A stretch of 64,000 nt of DNA from Poa pratensis (GCA_947311845.1 CAMZMU010000027.1:26337548-26401547), one strand, 5' to 3'. Counted from the stretch's first letter, positions 1-11,527 are shown. Translations and numbers: made by a program. The notes: generated from the letters alone by a model not told the origin.

Positions 1-312
1 GCTGGCTTTGGAGAATAGCTGGCTTCAGACACTTCCCTGCACAACCAGGTTTATTCTGGTTTCTGGCGCACTATACAAGAAAACATAATTCTAAAACTAA
101 ACCGAACTTAAATACTAAGATTTACCAAGTACAAGACACATTGAGTAAGAAACTGCTAGCACCATTAGATAAGGACATTGTTATGCCAATTTCTAGAACC
201 AGTGCCCAGTGGTGTTGGCAAATGGTAAACTGAGCTACTAACGGTAGCACTACTGGATAGACAACTGTAGTGGAAAAAAATAGAAGGAAAGTTTAGATTT
301 AAGAGAAGGTAC

Positions 313-3201
313 CAGGATATTGGCACCTATGCTCGTCCCAACACAGAAAATAGGAGCCTCTGGATACTTGTGATGGAGATAATTGACAATTTCTCGGAAA
401 TCTTCTGTCCATCCAGCATTGTAGAAGCAATCTGACTGCCAGGGAAACAAACATATGTTGAGTGATGGTTACTTACCAAATCAATTCATTCAGTGCCCAT
501 TAAATTTCTGGTTGCAGTACAAGTTTCGAAATTCAGCAGGTTTTATTAACATTTTTTGGCAATCAGATTATGGCTCAAATAATAAACATAAATCCTGTTG
601 ACAAATTACAAATGAAGACCAAGCTCCAGACAGTGATCATTAACTCATAATTCTGCAGTAAAGTTTTAAGTGCACATGGAGACTAGAGAGGAAAATTCTA
701 GTGATTGGAAATTATATTAGGCAACTTACTGTCATGGACACACCACCAAGACCCCGGTGGTTGCTTACGACAACATTCCACCCTTTTCTCGCCATGGAAT
801 AGACCAAGTGTTTTACATACTGCAATAGATAATTACATATTTAGAATGACTAAGGAAATCGTGAACCCAAGAGCTCTTAAAAAATTGAACACATATAGAC
901 CAACATCCGTAAAAAAGGTAGGGACTAACTGCAGCAGCAGAATCACTAGTTAATCCAGGGACCACAACTACAAGGGGTGTTGAATCATCTTGAGAAATGA
1001 CCCCATCTGCATCTGCCACATAGCTAAAATGGTCAGACATCACCATATATGATATACGATATTACAGTTCTATAGTATGTGAGGCTCATACCCTCCAAAT
1101 CAGAGGCCAAGAGCCAGTCCAAAGCAACGGTTCCACCATCACGAACTGTGTACAACTGCCTGCAGTACAGAGGATGTACTCAGTTCACTGTCAACAAAAA
1201 AGTAAGAAAAGTGTCCTTTGTGCTTCTCCAAAAGAAAGAAGCATATATCCTGAATAAAACGAGTTTTATTTGCGAATGATGAATAAAGCGAGTTGAGGCA
1301 CTGGTCTACACACTTCAATGGTACTACAATACATGCAAAATCAACCTTTTACTATTCGTCTTAGTTCCCCTTTTTTCTGAACAAACCAGATCCAAACTTA
1401 ACTATCAACACAAAAGTTTCCTAAAAATACCGGTGTGGCAACTGACACATCCAGAAATTAATTTCTGCAATTAAATGAGAAACAAGTAAGAACAGAAGTT
1501 GTTTCGAGATCATTCAAGCTGATTGAGACATATCCACGCATTCCTTAATTCCAGCATAAATGCTGTTTCATGGCTGAGCAACAGAGGCAGTCTAAGGAGA
1601 ACTTACTCACAGCGTAATTAAACCATGTAAGTTAATTATTTTTGGTTCATAGAACCATCAATCTACAGTCCAAACTGAACTTGAGTTTTTTTGGGGGTGT
1701 TTGGTTGCTCGCATGATTTTTGGACACTTTGCATCCGTGGCTCCCTAGTGTCTGGCCCTGGAAAAACACGACTTGAGTCATGTTGTGCATGTAGTTTGGT
1801 TGCCAACAATGTTCTAGTCATGCCCGCTCGGTTGTGTGCAAGATTTTTGAGCATGGCGTTTGGTGTTCATCTGTGTTTCGTGTACTCTTACCTTGTGTCC
1901 ATGTGGTAGACTTACCTCACACCATCACAACACTACGAAGGGCGGCGAGCAGGACAACGGCGTGGCGCAGCGGCGATGCCGGGATGGCGGCGGTGCGCGG
2001 TCAGTTACGCACGTACACCAAGCACGGCCTAATAACAGCCACGGCGATGACGAATTACATGGCTACGAGCGACGTCGCTGAGCGAAGAAGATGTCGAGCA
2101 ATATTTAGGCAGATTAGAGAGGAACTAAGTTGAGTAGGTTAAGGACTAAATGGAGGAGTAAGTGGAGGAGGTTAATGGAGGTGACCAGACCAACAGGTCA
2201 CATACCCACTGGGCCAACCCTGCAGCGTACAGTGCCAAAATTGCACTACGCGAGGGTGGCTCTGGAGAAACGGCCAATTCCGCCGTTCCTCTCAGGCCTG
2301 GCCCAGGGTGCTTTAAGTTCTGTGCACATGCAGGCTCGCGTAACGGGGCAGGCGACCAAACGGGCCGAAAATCGCATGCAACAGTCCGTTCCTAAGGCCC
2401 GTGGCCAACCAAACACGCCCTTTATGTATAAAGTAGCAAAACTTTTGATACATAAAGTGTAGTGTAGCAGAGTAATTGCCAGTGCTGGCTCTACGAAATT
2501 TTCCACATGGACACTGGACTGAAATACAGGGCAATGTACAAGGCTACAACGTTCTCGTAGAACTTATCTCTGAAAGGATTTAGTCTAACCTCTTGTAGGT
2601 GAACGAAGGTGGTCTCCCAGAGATTCCCAGGAACAATGTCTGCAAATGAGGGCTCGCAAGCCAGGGCGTCGCCAGGTACCTACGTCATCAACATTCCATC
2701 AAGCATCTGGATAACATAAATCCACACTCCAACGATAACGCAATGCATATACATAACCCATCCCAGTTCAATCACAATGCGATCCAAGATAGGGTCAGGA
2801 ATCACAGACAAGGCACAGTCCAGCGCACCAATGATGTTTCTACAACGAACTGCAGGTCGAGTCGTCGAGAGAGTACTAACAGTAATGAGTAAGTAGTATT
2901 ATGAGTTTATGACGTACGCAAGCAGGTGGGGAGTGGCGTGGCCGAGCATACCTGCCGTGGAGGGAGCGGCACTTGGAGGCGACGCAGTGGTAGATCTCGG
3001 AAGCGGGGTGGAAAACGAGATCGACGCGGCCGCCGCGGAGGCCGCGGAGGAGGTCGCCGAGGACGTGGAGCTCCAGGAAGAGGTACCGAAGACCGACAGG
3101 GCGGCCAGGGCCGCGAGGGCGTAGTGCTCCGCGGGCACCAGCGCCGCCGCGCGGCGCAACAGCTCGCCGGCCGACTCGCCGCCGGCGACGGCGGCCGCCA
3201 T
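313..3201 (-). pseudogene. EMB8-like alpha/beta-hydrolase, copy B, 5' part, frameshifted
   Basis: Six exons of an embryogenesis-associated EMB8-type alpha/beta-hydrolase are visible at 2952-3201, 2590-2679, 1092-1159, 930-1012, 730-819 and 313-435; the gene continues off the left edge. Exon 6 carries the nucleophile motif GTSIGAN (GxSxG), and exon 4 encodes the strand VVVVPGLTSDS. The family members are membrane-associated serine hydrolases of poorly known substrate. All exon lengths match copy A (12907-15158) except exon 1, which is 250 bp where frame needs 251: near 3084 this copy reads GGTACCGAAG where copy A reads GGTACCCGGGG, a 1-nt loss. The rest of the protein after residue 38 or so is therefore out of frame. 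Intron 2 carries a 0.73-kb insertion absent from copy A. Whether transcripts bypass the lesion with another start cannot be seen. Confidence 0.8.
1693..2420. mobile_element. Non-autonomous TIR DNA transposon in intron 2 of copy B
   Basis: The ends are imperfect inverted repeats, GGGGTGTTTGGTTG on the left and CCAACCAAACACGCCC on the right. The corresponding intron of copy A has a T-rich stretch and no insert, so this copy has an insertion of about 730 bp. The interior is moderately GC-rich with short meaningless ORFs. The ends suggest a PIF/Harbinger- or hAT-like MITE; the short T-rich flanks make the target duplication ambiguous. Confidence 0.6.
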
Positions 3202-3500
3202 GGTGGGGGTCCGGGGCTGCTAGGGCTCGGATGCAACGCGGGGGCGGCGGGAAAGATCCCTAGCTAGCCGCCGTCGCGCGCTCGCTTGGGTCTTCTTCTT
3301 CGATCACGTCGCGCGTGGCAGCGCTGGAGACCGGAGGAAGAGAGAAAGGGAGTGGGTATACAGATGAATTCGTTTGAGCGGCAGATACGAGGAGAGGCGG
3401 AGCACGAGATTGTCGCGGCGGCAAGGCCAACCGCTGAACTGCCCCAACCACCGCGACGGCGAGCCCGAGAAATCGAGAAGTTCCTGCACCAAATCCAGAA
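3202..3500 (-). promoter_or_regulatory. Duplicated GC-rich 5' flank of copy B
   Basis: GC-rich flank immediately upstream of the copy B start codon. The stretch 3364-3500 is closely similar to 15257-15393 upstream of copy A, and similarity stops at about 3500 and 15392, marking one duplication breakpoint. It probably holds the promoter and 5' leader of both copies; no clear TATA box is seen. Confidence 0.5.
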
Positions 3501-3809
3501 TCTTGCTAGGCTCTTGCGGCTACTGAGTACCAGTGATCCCATTTTCTTAAAAAATCGATTATTTTATTTTTAGGTTTTCAAAAATTCGGAAAAAAATACA
3601 CGTACGTATACATGTCTAGTGTCTACTAGAAAATTTGAATCGAAATATATTTTATGTGGTCTACATAAAATAGACAAATGTTGAAAGAATCAAAGAGTCT
3701 TTTTTGCCTTTTTAGACCCACAATTTTGTATTTTTTTTGTAGCCTGCAATAAAACTCATTATCTAGCCAAACTCTGCAAATGTGTAGATAACATCTGTAT
3801 GTTCATATA
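3501..3809. other. AT-rich intergenic stretch
   Basis: No coding evidence. AT-rich sequence between the copy B 5' flank and the Stowaway element. Together with 3933-4318 it forms the spacer between the end of copy A and the start of copy B. Confidence 0.5.
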
Positions 3810-3932
3810 CTCCCTCCGTCCACAAAAGTATGTCTTAACCTATCCTAAATTTGCATGTATTTAGACATGATTTAGTGTGTAGATACATACAAATTTGAGA
3901 AAGGTTGAGACACCTTTTGTGAACGGAGGGAG
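3810..3932. mobile_element. Stowaway-type MITE (123 bp)
   Basis: Begins CTCCCTCCGTCC and ends GAACGGAGGGAG, with extended inverted similarity between the two halves and TA on both sides (3808-3809 and 3933-3934). This is the classic Tc1/mariner-derived Stowaway pattern of grass genomes. Confidence 0.88.
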
Positions 3933-5765
3933 TAAAAAATTAGAAGATTTTTGTGAAACTTAAAATAATATTTAAAAAAATACTGAGATCACTGGAACCG
4001 GCAAAACACCTCTCTACTAGCTAAGTTTCACGTCAAATGGAGAATCGAAATAGTCAGGGGATCCAAATTTTAATTTCGGCGTCGAACAACGAGTTAGTAA
4101 CGGGACAATTAGCATCTTATCACCATGGTTGCCTGAACACATGTAGCTCAAGTAATAACTTGTACATATTCTTTCTTTGTTTCTTTTCTTCAAGAATTAT
4201 TTTTTTTCGGCCTTCGCACCAAGGCGTACAGATGACTGGAGAACTAGAGTAAAATCAAATGTCTGTACAAACCATGAAATGAATGCGTGTGTGGCTGAGG
4301 GCAGTTTACTTATTTACATTACTGTTTGAAACAGAACGGATTCCTGAACTTCTTCCTAAACAAGATGAAAGCCAGGGAGCCAAGGAGCGGCCATGATGTT
4401 ACAAGAGAGATGTACGCGAGCAGCCAGACTGACCTCCCTTGGTACCGGGTGAGTCAGCTTATGGATCTCCTTACAGGAGCGATGACATCGTGGATCTTAA
4501 TAACCTTCCCCCCTTGCTGTTTTGCAGAACCTGCAGGGATTTGAGTCGGTTCTATGCCATTCTTATTCTTAGCTTCCTTGGCGTGTTCATTCCCTTGTGC
4601 ACCGTTCACCCCATTATTCAGTTTCAATTCATTGACAATTTTGTTCCAAGCGGGCTCGTCATTGACTGGAGCTACCATTCCATCTACCAGGACATTGACA
4701 TATGGGCTTTTATCGATGGACGACTCCAGCGAAGAGTGCAAAACATGGCCTTCTGCCAGGCCTGCATTCAATCATGACATGTAACCACCATACCAAAATT
4801 TCAAGTTTCCAAGATAGATATTTTCATCCTTGAACCATGATAATGAGGGCGCACCTTTTGCCGATGCATGTAAGAGCTGTCATGCAGAGCAGAGAGGAAC
4901 TCCGACACGGCTCCGACCCACCTACAAAATTATCAATAAATGATATATACATGCAACAAGAATATATGAACCATGACGTGGATAGATTAGATATCAGATT
5001 TAGTACAGTCGCCATACCATAGTCTTCCAGCAGTTAGTCCTTCAAAAAATGCGAGATGGCCACCATTTGGTGTAGTTGCCAAAACAATGTTCTTGTTCGC
5101 TCTAAATCAAACAGAGATCATTATGATTAATACATAAGAAGAGAATATTGAGGAGAACGTCTTCTACGAGGCTAAAAAATCACCTGCATTCGTCCCAAGG
5201 AATTGCCTCTCTTGTGCAAACGGGGTCATCCAAAGCACTGACACAAAGCAAGGGAACTGACACGTTACCAACGTAACTGACACTACTGCATCGCCGATAG
5301 TAAGTATCCACAGTCTGAGATGTAAAAAATCAGTATGTGAGTGATAAGATTGTCATATTCATAGCATTAGCTATTTAGCTGTTTCTTTTGCCGAAGCTTA
5401 GCTATTTAGCTGTTACAGCAGAAGTCCTGAATCTTATCATTTATCATAGAGCAGTGGGCATGCCATGAGAGCAACAATAGCAGTACGAGATTCTCATCTG
5501 ATTGATGGTGGAATCAGCAAAGGTAGCCATGGTGCTAGGAAGGTACCTCATATTTTGCAACAATGCGAGTGGCATGGTGGTCAAATTCCCGGATAGAGCG
5601 TGACTGACAAAATAGAAATGAAAGAGCATAAGAAATGCATATCCCAAGTCATGAAGAGCCCCTCTATACAAATTCTCACATATGAAGTAAAGAAGTACGT
5701 AGTCAGATAGACTCCTGGCAGTTTGCATTTAAATATATTTTTCTTTACAACGAAACATTTTTGTG

Positions 5766-5789
5766 ACATCCTTTTCCGAACGGAGGGAG
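5766..5789. mobile_element. Solo Stowaway-like terminus
   Basis: A single terminus ending GAACGGAGGGAG followed by TA, with ACATCCTTTTCCGAA before it. It resembles half of the palindrome at 34318-34370. No matching left end was found, so it is probably a truncated MITE inside intron 9 of the EMB8 copy A gene. Confidence 0.4.
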
Positions 5790-6831
5790 TAGCAAATTAC
5801 TAGAAATGACCGTACATGTCACCAACTATGTATTCTAGCTCCATAAACTGAAAGTGACTAATTTTACTTAAGGGTGGAAGAACATAATCCCCTAGACAAA
5901 TTCAGTATAAGGATTTTGTTTTTGCAGAAGGGCGAGTCGAACCTTTTTAATGCCTTCCCAGTTTGCAAGTCGTGCCAAAACAGGTTTATGTCTGCAAAAG
6001 AGGAAAATGAAAGGCATATACAGAAGGGCCGTCTTGCTGAATAGCCATCATGTTACTCAGTAGCATATTTGATTGCTACAGGCTAAAACTTGTAGTATCA
6101 TAGTAAGACCCGATCAGACGTTAAGGATAAACAACAGATACCACTTGCACCCAGTGGCTCGGGCAACCAATAAGGGGAAACACAGAGCATTACTCTAGCA
6201 TAAACCAAGATTGAGTACATTCCAGAGGCGGTCTGCAGAACGCCGTACAAAATATAGTTTTACCCTTGCGCATCACTATCAACCATTACATTTACAAGAT
6301 ACAGCCGTGTATGACCAAGGTGTAAAATAATTAAAACTACAAAGCAATGGCACTGCTAAACTAAGGTTGCAAACACGTGGTCTAGCTTCTATTCCCAAGT
6401 GGGAATTTAATTTATTAAAAAGAACAACTAAAATTAGGTTCAGAATGTAGAAATAATAAGGATCTAAAAGGACAAGCATATGGCACCAAAACCAACAGAA
6501 AAACGATAAGCATAACCTAAAAGCTGTAGATTCCATAGAAAGAGCCGTGTACAAATGCTTAGTGAAGGATGAATACTTACAACTTTGCATAGCCCTTCAT
6601 CCCAAATGCAAGTGCTTTGTCATAAAGTCACTGTATGAGCTTGCGGGAAATAAACCGGTCAATTACCTATAAAGTCAAAAATAAATTTAAAACGCAATGA
6701 TGTTAAAAGGCTAGTCGGCGCTCCCATGTGGAAGTTATTGTACAGACTTAGTTGTAGAGAAGAGAACCCTTTGTTTTTGTTATGGGTCAAGAAGAGGAGG
6801 TTGAGAATTGGTTAATCTCTACTATATAATA

Positions 6832-8814
6832 CTAGCAAAATGCCCGTGCGTTGCAACGGGCGTGAAAAACTAATGTACTTAAGTTTGACCATCATTCATT
6901 ACAATTTTATTCTACGGTTTTATGTGAATAGACATACACTATTTTTGTATACGTGTCTCCAACCTAAATTACGGGAAAAAAAACAAGCATAAGTCTCGAC
7001 CCGTGCATCTATGTCAGAATCATACGGAGTTCACGCAAGGTGCAGTGACACTTTAGGATAGGCTGTCAGCCATATTTTTGAGAAGATGCTCGCCGTCAGA
7101 TTTTTGAACCCTTTGGTCGTCAAGACATCGGCAACCGCCATCTCCATGTCAAACTTCTCCATAGCATCAAACCGATCCATGACCACCAGCAGGTGTTGCG
7201 TCACTGTCATATATCAAATAGAGGAGCATATATTGGACGTTTTCTCAATCCGTTGTCCATATACAAATAGCATTAGCAGCATATAGCAGACATCTTGAAT
7301 GAAAAGCTCGGCTAGAAAGCACGTAAGGGCTGAAAGAACAAACGGTCTTAGCTTTCCTCTTCATATCATATGAACCCCTCGGGCGCCTGGATCTCCTGTT
7401 AGTTACACATTTATATTGTGATTAACAGTTGTAACTCACATGATGGCACGATGTTGTGCGTGTCTCTTTGTGCAGCGATGATCACATAATAACAGAAGCC
7501 AGTGCTTAGCATGACTACACGGAATTTAACTCTGGTTTGAAAACTAAATCACATTATTCAGTTGTTAGCATAAATACAAAAAAAATTCATTTAATCACAG
7601 AGCCGGCCAGGTGGCTCACACAGAAACTTGAATCCTGGAGACGTAGAATCAAAAAACAGATGAACAAATAGCCTATACTAATAGGTGCGGGTGCATACAA
7701 TGTGATCATCCAAGGTTTATACCATTGATGGAAGCAGCTGCCGATGCCATCAATCAGCACTTCACCGGCGGTCTGAGTGCTCACGTACCTGATCGGAAAG
7801 AGGATAGTACGTAACTACTGCAGCATCCGAGTTGAGCCAAGAGAACCGCTCAACAGGCACGACGACGTCTGCGTCAGACATGGCTGACATTTCGTTCGCC
7901 GTTCAGCCAGATGGGAGCACCAGATCATGCAGCGTTTTCCAGCAACTTGCGATTTGGTAGCCATTGAGGAGGAACGGAAAAATCCAAACCATCAGGACTA
8001 ATTCCGGATTCTGCTCCAACCGGTCCAACTTCATCTTGTAGGCCATCTCCATGACTCCCATCATGACGCATCTCTACGCGCCGTCGGCACCCTCCTCTGC
8101 ATTCGTGCTACAGTCTCCGTACATCTTCCGTCGAGTCCTCAACCCGCTGCCGCCGGCACATCGGCAGTTGTTTCGAGAAAGCAAGCTTCAAGCGTCACCA
8201 CCATGGAGGTGCCGTCGCGCCAATCGCGTCTCGCACGCCGTGTGGTCCGATGCTCATCAATCATGAGTACGCCGGTGGTGCAGGAGCTGGAGGAAGGGGC
8301 CGAGAAGCACCAAGGACGATCGGCAGGTTCCTCATCTAAAACCAAGCATCGGATTCCAATCACCTTGATCTGGGAGTAACGTGGGCAACACCATGGACGC
8401 AGACACCGAGTACCGGGCTTTCCAATACATGGCCATCTAAGCTCCAATCGTCGGAGGCCGCCCTTGGTGATCTCCCGGCCTTACTGTCGTGCTACGCCTG
8501 GCCGAATCATGGCAGGCGTCCGCCGACGACCATGATGCTGCTTTGTCTGCTGGAACGACGATGGATCTCTCACCAGTTCTGAGGCTAGCATCGAGAGCTT
8601 AAAAACAAACGAAAATATGCCGTACCGCATCAGGACTTGGAGTCGTATTGGACTAAGGAAACCGAAACGATCATGACTTGCGATCGGAGACACCACACGC
8701 AACGTATACGAAACAAAACCAGGGATCGAGCGAACGCGACGTACGAAGCAAGACGTACCAAAAACAGATGAAAATTTTGGGGGAAGAAACGTTCCTCGTA
8801 TTATATAGTAGAGA
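6832..8814 (-). mobile_element. Helitron, inner, minus strand
   Basis: On the minus strand the element starts TCTCTACTATATAATA at 8814, preceded by A. It ends with hairpin CCCGT...ACGGG, then CTAG at 6835-6832 followed by T. It sits inside the outer Helitron. Length is 1,983 bp. Contents look like captured host fragments (for example 7789-7881 and a reading around 7060-7204 on the minus strand); no replicase is present. Confidence 0.8.
7789..7881 (-). pseudogene. Captured first-exon-like fragment, unrecognised
   Basis: From an ATG at 7881 the minus strand encodes 31 residues starting MSDADVVVPVERFSW and ends exactly at CAG|GTACGTGAG, a strong splice-donor consensus. Composition and the clean ATG-to-donor structure suggest a captured first exon inside the inner Helitron. 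I do not recognise the family. Confidence 0.4.
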
Positions 8815-9544
8815 TCCTTAGTGGACGTACGTCGTACGTACGTCGTGGCCTTCTTGCACTTTAGCCCCTTAGGATTTGTACAATCAACCTGCAGTCCAAA
8901 CAATAGACATTTGCACTTTGCCCCCAACCATATCCACCCGATACCTTCTCTCTCAACCGGTTCTTGCTCGGGTGGAGGCGAGGTCGGGGAGGAGAGCGCG
9001 ATCCCGGCGGCGGCTGGAGGGGAGCGGGCGGCGTGGCGGCTGGAATCGGTGGTGGGCGTGGTGATGTGGCCATGATTGGTCGTGCTGGTGCAAGGCGACG
9101 GCGGCTGGTGGCCGTGGTGGTGCAGGCCGGAGGCGGGGTCAAGGTACCGGAGGCCGGAGTTAGTCGCTCCTGGGCCACGTCGCTGCCGTCGACGACAACA
9201 TGCCCACGATCAACCCTCCTTTTACTCTGCAAGACTGCAACGCCCTATTAGCATCTGGAGCACTAGCCCCTCATCCCCCTCCCTGATCTGCTGCAGAAAC
9301 TCCACGATCTAGGCCTCGACGATAATTTGGGGCGCTAACATGGAAGGGGATCAACATGGAGGGATGTGGGAGTTCAATTAGACGATAAATTGTTGATTAT
9401 CTAATTTGTCGCGCGATTTGACAAACATTGGGATGATCCGTGAGTTTGGTGTGCCACAATAGATGATTCCAGTTCCAAACTGTTTGTGGTGTTCTGAATT
9501 CCGATACTGTCGATGGCCATTGCCTGTCAGGAAAGGGATCAGAG

Positions 9545-9673
9545 ATGGTTGCCTTGGAGATATACTGGCGCTCCGCCATCGGCATGAGCCTCACGGCGAC
9601 GCTGGACGAGATGGTCAGCTGAGGCAAGCTCGCCCCCGAGCTCGCTGTCCAGGTTCTCCTTCAGTTCGACGAG
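9545..9673 (+). pseudogene. TFIIAgamma: TFIIA gamma subunit fragment captured in Helitron
   Basis: Reading from ATG 9545 gives MVALEIYWRSAIGMSLTATL and then DEMVS-stop-GKLAPELAVQVLLQFDE. This closely follows the start of plant TFIIA gamma, the small subunit of general transcription factor IIA that stabilises TBP on promoters. The frame is broken by a TGA at 9620-9622. It ends at GAG|GTTCGA, near where a donor would be expected. Only this N-terminal exon is recognisable; the C-terminal beta-barrel exons are absent nearby. Lying inside the outer Helitron, it is best read as a captured exon that has decayed. Confidence 0.7.
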
Positions 9674-10349
9674 GTTCGACTGACAAGTGTCATCTCTCTT
9701 AGCATTTGACAACGTGCGTCTGGCTTACGTTGTTGCATCTGATGATTGGACAAACTGAAGAGGTTCGAAGGGAATGCTGCGAGCATGGGATGCATTTTTG
9801 TCCATTGACTCGTGTCATGTACAAGTACATTGCTTGGCATATTATTTTTGGAGCAGATCTCTGCAAATTACGTGAATTTATGGCAAATAAATACCAAGTT
9901 CTAGATTCAGCAGTTGGTTAAACCTTATTGGAAAATACATGATGAAATACTGCCAGACAAGTTAACACATTTTAATTGCTTAGTATCACTTCTGTCTGCA
10001 ACATGGTCGCAAGGAAGCATGTGGATTTTTTTGTGCACAGTTCGTTAAGTTTGAAAAGTTGATTATCAATCGTCAAGAACAATATTACATTTTTGTACAA
10101 GATGAACAACTGCTTAGAATAATATTCTAGGTTTGTACGATGAGGGATGATGAGGAACGCAGGAGGTGGAGCAAAGCTAGAGTTTATCTTTCACCATTTC
10201 ATAAATTTATAATCAACCACGATACTGCAATATCACCTTCTAATTATTTTTCATGTTTTCGCATAATATTTTCGTCAAATTTAATACCGTAGCAACGCAC
10301 GGGAATTTAGCTAGTACATTAATAGTACTCAGTAAGAACCATTTATTTG

Positions 10350-11474
10350 CTACCGCAACTGTTCAGCGACGATATCCTCGATATCCACCGTAGCAGACGG
10401 ACAATCTTTTTTCAACCGCTCAAAACCATCCGTCGCCATGAAAGATGTCAGATTACCATCAGATAAGAGAAACTTCGTGCAGGCCTCTTTCAGCACGGCG
10501 CACCCGTGCCGCTCCGCCAGCGCGAGCATGGCGGCGACGGAGTCCATGTCGACGCCGCCGCGCCTACACATCGCCTCCTCACACGCGAGCTTCAGCTTCT
10601 CCAGGCCGTACCTGTCCGCCGCCACCAGCAGCCGTTCCAGCATCACCTGCTCCACCTCCAGCCAATCGGACAGCAGCGCGTCCGCGTACATGAACTGAAG
10701 CAGGGCCTTGAAAACCTGGGCGTCCACGCCGTCGACGTGGAGGTCGCCCCAGGTGGTGGCTCTCTCCAGTTCCACCTTGAAGACTGGGGACCAGGACTCC
10801 AGCATTGACCGGTGCGCCGCGAACGTCTCCCCGCCGACGTGGATTGTCACGTCCGTTGGCTGCCATTTCCAGATGGGTCCCTCGAGCTGCTGCCCGCGCA
10901 CGTCGAACTTGAAGGGCGGCAAAGCAGCGGCCATAGGTTCCGGCTCAAGAGGGGAAGCAGTGACGTCCTCGGCGCGCAAGGGAAGGTCTTGGACGGTGAC
11001 GTCGCAGAGAACCGTGAGGCAATCGTCGACGAGGTTGAGGTCGTCGTTCTTGACGAAGTCCTTCCAGCCCCAGCCTTTGGAGTGCGAGAAGGTCCATGGA
11101 TCCGCGGTCTGGGTGTGCCACGGCTTCCCGGCGCGGTCGAGCACGCTGGCCTCGAGCCGCGCCGTGGGGGCGTGGACGGAGGCGGGCGCGCTGAGGCTTT
11201 CGAGGAAGAGGGACGTGTAGCCTCCGTACGCCGAGTTGTAGCCGTTCGGGTAGCAGCAGATCCTCCAGTCGTGGCCGCCGACGCGGAACGCGGTTGAGTC
11301 CACGGACTGGCCGGTGGGGAATTTCTTCTTGATCACCTGCGTGTAGCCGTGGAGGCGGAGGACGTGGGAGCCGGTGATGACCTGCCTCGCGCCGACGGCC
11401 GACGCTGTCAGCTGCTGCCGCCCGGCGCCGCGCAGGGCGGACAGGAGCGCCGACATGGGTATGATCGACGGCAT
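10350..11474 (-). CDS. MATH and BTB/POZ domain protein (MBTB)
   Basis: Uninterrupted 374-codon intronless ORF from ATG 11474 to TAG 10350. Residues about 30-165 form a MATH domain (HVLRLHGYTQVIKKKF, WRICCYPNGY), residues about 200-305 a BTB/POZ domain (DVTIHVGGETFAAHRSML, VFKALLQFMYAD), followed by a short BACK-like helical tail. Proteins of this class act as substrate adaptors of CUL3 ubiquitin ligases: MATH binds the target and BTB binds cullin. The family is expanded in grasses, usually as single-exon genes like this one. A TATA box lies upstream at about 11528-11538. The gene sits wholly inside intron 7 of the EMB8-like copy A, same strand, and the outer Helitron ends 35 bp past its stop, so it probably lost its native 3' UTR. 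The open frame suggests recent or continuing function. Confidence 0.92.
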   Translation of the reverse strand: MPSIIPMSALLSALRGAGRQQLTASAVGARQVITGSHVLRLHGYTQVIKKKFPTGQSVDSTAFRVGGHDWRICCYPNGYNSAYGGYTSLFLESLSAPASVHAPTARLEASVLDRAGKPWHTQTADPWTFSHSKGWGWKDFVKNDDLNLVDDCLTVLCDVTVQDLPLRAEDVTASPLEPEPMAAALPPFKFDVRGQQLEGPIWKWQPTDVTIHVGGETFAAHRSMLESWSPVFKVELERATTWGDLHVDGVDAQVFKALLQFMYADALLSDWLEVEQVMLERLLVAADRYGLEKLKLACEEAMCRRGGVDMDSVAAMLALAERHGCAVLKEACTKFLLSDGNLTSFMATDGFERLKKDCPSATVDIEDIVAEQLR

Positions 11475-11527
11475 GGTTGGTTGATGGAGATCGATCGTCG
11501 GCTTGCAGATCTATCTGACCTATCGAT

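Larger units (their letters stand above)
6816..10314 (+). mobile_element. Helitron, outer, plus strand
   Basis: The 5' end TCTCTACTATATAATA follows an A (6815). The 3' end has a small hairpin (CCGT...ACGG, 10287-10302) and terminates in CTAG, followed by T (10315). These match the known grass Helitron termini (TCTMTAYTA and a GCACG hairpin with CTAG) and A/T target insertion without duplication. No Rep/helicase is visible, so it is non-autonomous. It is interrupted 16 bp from its 5' end by a second Helitron in the opposite orientation, and carries a TFIIA-gamma fragment. Its 3' end lies 35 bp from the MATH-BTB stop codon. Without the inner element it would be about 1.5 kb. Confidence 0.8.

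Noticed and set aside
1834..2133. 99-codon ORF in the intron of EMB8 copy B
   Set aside because: It lies in a DNA transposon insertion, overlaps other open frames, and has no recognisable domain.
4836..4855. Frameshift between exons 13 and 14 of EMB8 copy A
   Set aside because: The obvious donor at 4855 gives the wrong phase, but an alternative donor at 4836 restores it, so no lesion is claimed.
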